Origin: JARLGU01 sp036504535
GTDB lineage: Bacteria; Armatimonadota; Armatimonadia; Armatimonadales; Capsulimonadaceae
Direction: 5' to 3'
Assembly (NCBI GenBank): GCA_036504535.1
Contig: DASXUY010000014.1
Coordinates: 124,001 to 188,000, forward strand
DNA length: 64,000 bases
This document shows positions 61,012-64,000 of this stretch, piece after piece; the stretch's first letter is position 1; every line of letters starts with the position of its first letter. Below the pieces are notes generated by a model that ran no database searches, was not told the DNA's origin, and saw nothing but the letters and a program-made list of their open reading frames with translations. The position numbers and the translations under genes were made by a program.

Positions 61012-62235
61012 TCACATCGGCCGTTCCCTCACCTGCCTGGCCGCGACCATGGTTGAGTTCGGCTGGCTGATAAGGACGCGCAGTGCGGAGCCGGGGGAGG
61101 CGCACTCACCTGCGAGGATGTCGGCTTCGGTGATGCGGGCGAGCAGAATGTGACCCTCTTCGCCCCGGTTGTAATCATAGGAGATGCATATTCGCCCATC
61201 CGCCGCCTGCGTTCCGTCGGGATAGCTGATTAGCGCGCGATCATCCAGCACCAGCCCGCCGAGCCATGTCTGCCCGTCGTCTTCGGATAGATAGGCGGTC
61301 AGGTGCGATCGCGACGGCGGACGCGAATCGACAGGCTTCCCATGCTTGACCATCAGCAGCCGCCCCGATTGCAGACGGCGCATGAAATGGCGCGCGCTAC
61401 AGTGTGCGAGGTACGGCTCCGGGGTGGTCCAAGATGCGCCGCCGTCGCGCGATACGCTGTGGTACATCCCGAGGTTCCCGCCGGTGCGCGCTGTCATCCA
61501 CAGGGTGCCGTCGCGTCGCTCGATCAGATTGTGCTCATCGAAATCCGGCGACGGAAACACGACACCACCGCGCCGCGACCACGTTTCGCCCTGGTCGCTG
61601 GAGACGAGCACATTGGCCATGCGGTATGGGTCGAGTTCGTGGAACAGCTCGGTGAACGGGTTCGCGGGCCAATCCGGCATCGGGACACCATCGACGGGAA
61701 TCGTTTTGTGTATCTTGCCCCGGTCCCAGAGTGAAACGGGAAGCAGCCATTCGCCGGTTGACAGCACAATGGGTTTGTTAAGCGAGCAGCCGTCCCAAAT
61801 GCGCCGAGGGGCGGTCCATTGCGGCGTGTTTGCGTCGGGTTGGTCGCAACGCGTGTACCATGTTCCCGCGCGCCCATCGAAATAGGTCATCGCCTGGTCA
61901 AAGAAGAGCCACAGCCGCCCCATAGGGTCAAGCCACAGGTTCCCAACAATCGTGCGCCGAGGGAGGGGCAGGGTGTTGTCGTGCGGGTCGATCACAAGGC
62001 GGGGCGATGACCATGTCGCCCCATCGTCGTCGCTCGACGCCAGCACGAAGAACGCGTTCTGATTGTCCCCGCCACCCACCCAGCAACTCCAGAGGCGGCC
62101 ACCTTGCGTGCGCTCGATACCGATGGTCATGCCGTAGTCGAGCCGGTCATAGCCGTACTCGGGCAGTGGATTCGTGTTTAGCGCCGGTGGTATAAGGGCG
62201 AGGTCAGCCAGCTCGCGAGCGGATGGGTTGGTCAT
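61012..62235 (-). CDS. Sialidase/BNR-repeat family glycosidase-like protein
   Basis: This six-bladed-propeller-type protein of 407 residues shows repeated Asp-boxes: SSDDDGATWSSP, SSDQGETWSRRG, SRDGGASWTTP and SEDDGQTWLGG. An Arg-rich, Asp-containing active-site region is plausible (GIERTQGGRLW, SARHFMRRLQSGRLLMV, LISYPDGTQAADGRICISYDYNRGEEG), as in exo-alpha-sialidases and related neuraminidase-like proteins. No signal peptide is visible. Many proteins of this group act on plant or bacterial glycans other than sialic acid, so the substrate is open. It lies upstream of the HEAT-repeat gene. Confidence 0.78.
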   Translation of the reverse strand: MTNPSARELADLALIPPALNTNPLPEYGYDRLDYGMTIGIERTQGGRLWSCWVGGGDNQNAFFVLASSDDDGATWSSPRLVIDPHDNTLPLPRRTIVGNLWLDPMGRLWLFFDQAMTYFDGRAGTWYTRCDQPDANTPQWTAPRRIWDGCSLNKPIVLSTGEWLLPVSLWDRGKIHKTIPVDGVPMPDWPANPFTELFHELDPYRMANVLVSSDQGETWSRRGGVVFPSPDFDEHNLIERRDGTLWMTARTGGNLGMYHSVSRDGGASWTTPEPYLAHCSARHFMRRLQSGRLLMVKHGKPVDSRPPSRSHLTAYLSEDDGQTWLGGLVLDDRALISYPDGTQAADGRICISYDYNRGEEGHILLARITEADILAGECASPGSALRVLISQPNSTMVAARQVRERPM

Positions 62236-62324
62236 TGGTGGGGCTTTCTAGCGGTGGAAAGGATGACGACTAGTACGTCAACTGCCTCCGGAATTCCTGC
62301 CGAATCGAACTACTAAGCCAAGCC

Positions 62325-62531
62325 TTAAAGCTCAACAACCCGGAACGTCAACCCCTGGACCGCGAGGGCGTCGCGAAGGATGCGTAGGGCGTTCGGTCCC
62401 ATCCCATGCAGCTTGCCGACTTCGGCTTCGGTGGCATTGGCGAGGTCAGCGATGCGCGTGTATCCGGCGGACGCGAGCGCGCGACGGGCGGGAGCCGCCA
62501 GGCACTTGAGCGTATCGAATTCGGACTTCAT
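62325..62531 (-). CDS. Small helix-hairpin-helix protein (RNA polymerase alpha-CTD-like)
   Basis: This 68-residue protein reads CLAAPARRALASAGYTRIADLANATEAEVGKLHGMGPNALRILRDALAVQGLTF. The pattern of a first helix-hairpin-helix with ADLANATEAEV, then GMGPNALRILRDAL, is like the RNA polymerase alpha C-terminal domain and other HhH DNA-binding modules. It is probably a small DNA-binding protein. It is a single gene, and no operon partner is evident. Confidence 0.7.
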   Translation of the reverse strand: MKSEFDTLKCLAAPARRALASAGYTRIADLANATEAEVGKLHGMGPNALRILRDALAVQGLTFRVVEL

Positions 62532-62639
62532 GGTTCCTTACAGCCCTTACAAAGTGTGCTAGATCAAGTCTAGAATTACCCACTGGTCATGGTAGCATAG
62601 TAAAAGAAATGGTGACTTTGCAGCAAGAGCCCACCCATC

Positions 62640-62891
62640 ATGAGCCTCAATATCAAAGATGAAGAAGCGCATCGGCTAGCTCAGGCCATCTCGCGAGAAA
62701 CCGGTGAAAGCATGACGCGTGTCGTAATCGAAGCCCTTCGTGACCGAAACGCGAAAATCGAAACGCGGAAAAGCAAAGTGACGGTGGGCGAACTGCTGGC
62801 TATTGCAGACAGGCCCGCGATGCACCTACACAGGACGTACGTCAGTCACGACGAGTTGCTCTACGACGAAAACGGGCTTCCAAGGCGATAG
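62640..62891 (+). CDS. Orphan VapB/Rv0623-type antitoxin-like protein
   Basis: This 83-residue protein has LNIKDEEAHRLAQAISRETGESMTRVVIEALRDR, a ribbon-helix-helix-like VapB start, and the C-terminal tail SHDELLYDENGLPRR, which resembles the toxin-binding end of VapB antitoxins. In normal loci a PIN-domain toxin gene (VapC) overlaps or follows directly. Here the next ~150 bases contain no PIN frame, and on the opposite strand lie a uvrA fragment and a ParDE pair. It may be a solitary antitoxin or a remnant of a broken TA module. Confidence 0.72.
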   Translation: MSLNIKDEEAHRLAQAISRETGESMTRVVIEALRDRNAKIETRKSKVTVGELLAIADRPAMHLHRTYVSHDELLYDENGLPRR

Positions 62892-62922
62892 TCAATATTC
62901 CAGCCTTTGTCGGCGGGTTTGC

Positions 62923-63033
62923 GTCCAGGATGTGCTCGATCACTAGCATCGAGGTGCCGCCGCTGAAGAGGCGCTGCGGGCGCGCGATCAGCTTTTGAAT
63001 GCTGGCGAAGTGCAGGCCGCGTCGAGATTCAGT
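62923..63033 (-). pseudogene. uvrA: Decayed uvrA fragment (ABC signature region)
   Basis: In one minus-strand frame ~37 codons read ESRRGLHFASIQKLIARP then QRLFSGGTSMLVIEHILD. This parallels the UvrA C-terminal ATPase region, where a DEPTTGLHF-type segment is followed by ~20 residues and a VVIEHNLD-type segment. The frame stays open beyond but similarity ends at about 62923 and 63033, and no Walker A or zinc-finger region exists nearby. It is therefore a relic of a uvrA-type gene. Its end touches the 3' end of the ParE-like gene. Confidence 0.65.
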
Positions 63034-63334
63034 TGGGTAGCTCGTCGACAATTGTGGCTACATCTCGGCTACCGTGCAACACTCGCAGTATCCTAATTGG
63101 CTGTGGGATAGGGTCGTAGACTACAAGGTACGAGTAGATTGGCCAAAATCGAACAGCCTTGTCAGTAAGATCCTCGCGGACGTGCCCAGCTCCCGGGGTC
63201 TGATTGAGAAACGCGCACCCTGATTTTATACTGCCGATAACCTTGCGTGCCACTGCGACACCCGCCTGTTCGACTAGGAACGTCACGATTTCGGCCAATT
63301 CGATCTTTGCCTCGGATGTGAACGCGGGAAGTAT
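63029..63334 (-). CDS. ParE/RelE-family toxin (ATA start proposed)
   Basis: This is a RelE/ParE-fold toxin of about 101 residues. The conserved opening is ILPAFTSEAKIELAEIVTFLVEQAG, in place of the usual (M)I-x-F-T-x-x-A-x-x-D-L-x-E-I, and the C-terminal strands are RFWPIYSYLVVYDPIPQPIRILRVLHGSRDV. The first ATG/GTG/TTG in frame is TTG 63298, which would delete the first conserved strand. ATA at 63334-63332 would start exactly where family members start and overlaps the antitoxin stop by one base (TAATA, as in the common TAATG arrangement). Toxins of this fold act on gyrase or cleave ribosomal mRNA. Confidence 0.72.
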   Translation of the reverse strand: MLPAFTSEAKIELAEIVTFLVEQAGVAVARKVIGSIKSGCAFLNQTPGAGHVREDLTDKAVRFWPIYSYLVVYDPIPQPIRILRVLHGSRDVATIVDELPN

Positions 63335-63603
63335 TACCGTTGTTCGGTGCGCTCCACCGCGTCTAGTTGTGCTTCAAGTTCGGCAAACACTTCGTCACCA
63401 GTATGCAAAGAGCCAGCAGTAGCGGATGCCCAACCCTCATCAATTTTTCGTCGAATTTCAGCCCGTCGGATTGCTTTGTCTTGGTCACGCTCATCCATTA
63501 GGCGGAGCGCCTCGCGCACAACTTCACTTGCGGAGTTGTAGCGCCCCGTCCGCACCTTCGCGTGCACAATATCTTCCAGTTCAGGGGTCAGATTAACGTT
63601 CAT
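63334..63603 (-). CDS. ParD-family antitoxin (ribbon-helix-helix)
   Basis: This 89-residue protein has VNLTPELEDIVHAKVRTGRYNSASEVVREALRLMDERD, the ParD/CopG ribbon-helix-helix DNA-binding domain. It is followed by a charged toxin-binding C-terminus (RRAEIRRKIDEGWASATAG). TAGGAGT lies six bases before the ATG. The stop overlaps the toxin frame, the normal order for ParDE. The complex is expected to repress its own promoter, which should lie in 63604-63660. Confidence 0.82.
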   Translation of the reverse strand: MNVNLTPELEDIVHAKVRTGRYNSASEVVREALRLMDERDQDKAIRRAEIRRKIDEGWASATAGSLHTGDEVFAELEAQLDAVERTEQR

Positions 63604-64000
63604 GTCGGACTCCTATCGGATCACTTGCTAGAGTATACGGCGCTTGTCAATCATTGTCAATGTTGGACAATGCATCCAAGGCGCATGGTGAGCTTGAGCC
63701 GACTGGCGTCTTCGCAAACCTTCCCTCCGCCACCATCACCCCATCTGCGTCATCGGCGTCTCGCCCGCCAGCACTCGTGGGCGGGGCCGTTCGGTGCGCG
63801 ACATTGGTATCCAAACGCACGTGGGCCAACGAATGCGCCTTACTCTTTCTTCTCAGCACCAACAAAGCAACAATTGAATTCCGGTAATATGTTCTTGATT
63901 AAGTATCTAAATTGACATAATAATGGTACTATAGCTATATAGTCTCGTAGCTCAAAGTAGCGCGACGCCGCTAACCATGCACCTTGACAATTCATCGCTT
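63604..64000. other. Terminal region without a supported gene
   Basis: The ~400 bp include the ParDE control region and an AT-rich end. Short frames here show no family features. A promoter-like element at 63912-63941 points out of the window. Confidence 0.5.
63912..63941 (+). promoter_or_regulatory. Promoter reading out of the right edge
   Basis: TTGACA (63912-63917) followed after 18 bases by TATATA (63936-63941), or after 20 bases by TATAGT. The gene it serves lies beyond the window. Confidence 0.45.

Noticed and set aside
62892..62922. Start of a VapC toxin after the VapB-like gene
   Set aside because: The few codons after the antitoxin do not continue into a PIN domain and the frame closes soon after.

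Overview
The window is from a bacterial chromosome of moderate GC. It has no rRNA, tRNA, phage or CRISPR. Two DUF1559-type pseudopilins with the H-x9-DG signature, many LacI repressors beside glycoside hydrolases, a large DUF6785-like membrane protein, an R3H-domain ATPase and Gfo/Idh/MocA plus TIM-barrel pairs together suggest Armatimonadota. Planctomycetes, Lentisphaerae or Verrucomicrobia are possible alternatives, and the assignment is an inference from gene content. A flagellin and a FlgF/FlgG-type rod protein imply a flagellated cell.

Layout. 1-5.4 kb: the tail of an alpha-L-rhamnosidase, a flagellar rod protein that apparently starts at ATA, a J-domain/TPR protein, flagellin and an M48 protease. 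5.5-8.6 kb: an ankyrin/kelch-like fusion, DUF6429, and about 1.1 kb of repeat-rich sequence without a recognisable gene. 8.6-23.8 kb: mostly housekeeping genes (purM, cysteine synthase, SDR, isochorismatase-like, USP, alpha/beta hydrolase, PAP2, TPR/TPM protein, PfkB kinase), a LacI regulator and a secreted NHL-type lipoprotein.

24.3-46.4 kb is a carbohydrate-use island. Four promoters share one architecture: TTGACA, a 17-bp spacer, a -10 box, and then a 23-bp palindromic operator of the form TAAnCGCTTAC-S-GTAAGCGnTTA. They head (i) a minus-strand run of eight genes (GH39, cupin, Gfo/Idh/MocA, TIM barrel, two aldo/keto reductases, TIM barrel, Gfo/Idh/MocA), (ii) a secreted GH16 enzyme followed by a DUF6785-like membrane protein, (iii) the LacI regulator itself with a pseudopilin and three glycosidases, and (iv) a six-hairpin glycosidase. 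A consistent model is extracellular cutting by GH16 and GH39, uptake, cytoplasmic trimming by GH42-type and six-hairpin enzymes, and oxidation/isomerisation of the released sugar.

46.7-58 kb: a TPR-AAA ATPase, a second GH39 paralogue with different composition and no such operator, a giant GH2-type enzyme, and a second LacI-pseudopilin pair whose regulator has a tandem 16-bp repeat next to its -10 box. The order LacI, pseudopilin, glycosidase therefore occurs twice. 58-64 kb: an R3H ATPase, a HEAT-repeat protein, a sialidase-like protein, a small helix-hairpin-helix protein, an orphan VapB-like antitoxin, a decayed uvrA fragment and a ParDE-type toxin-antitoxin pair. The ParE frame also appears to begin at ATA.
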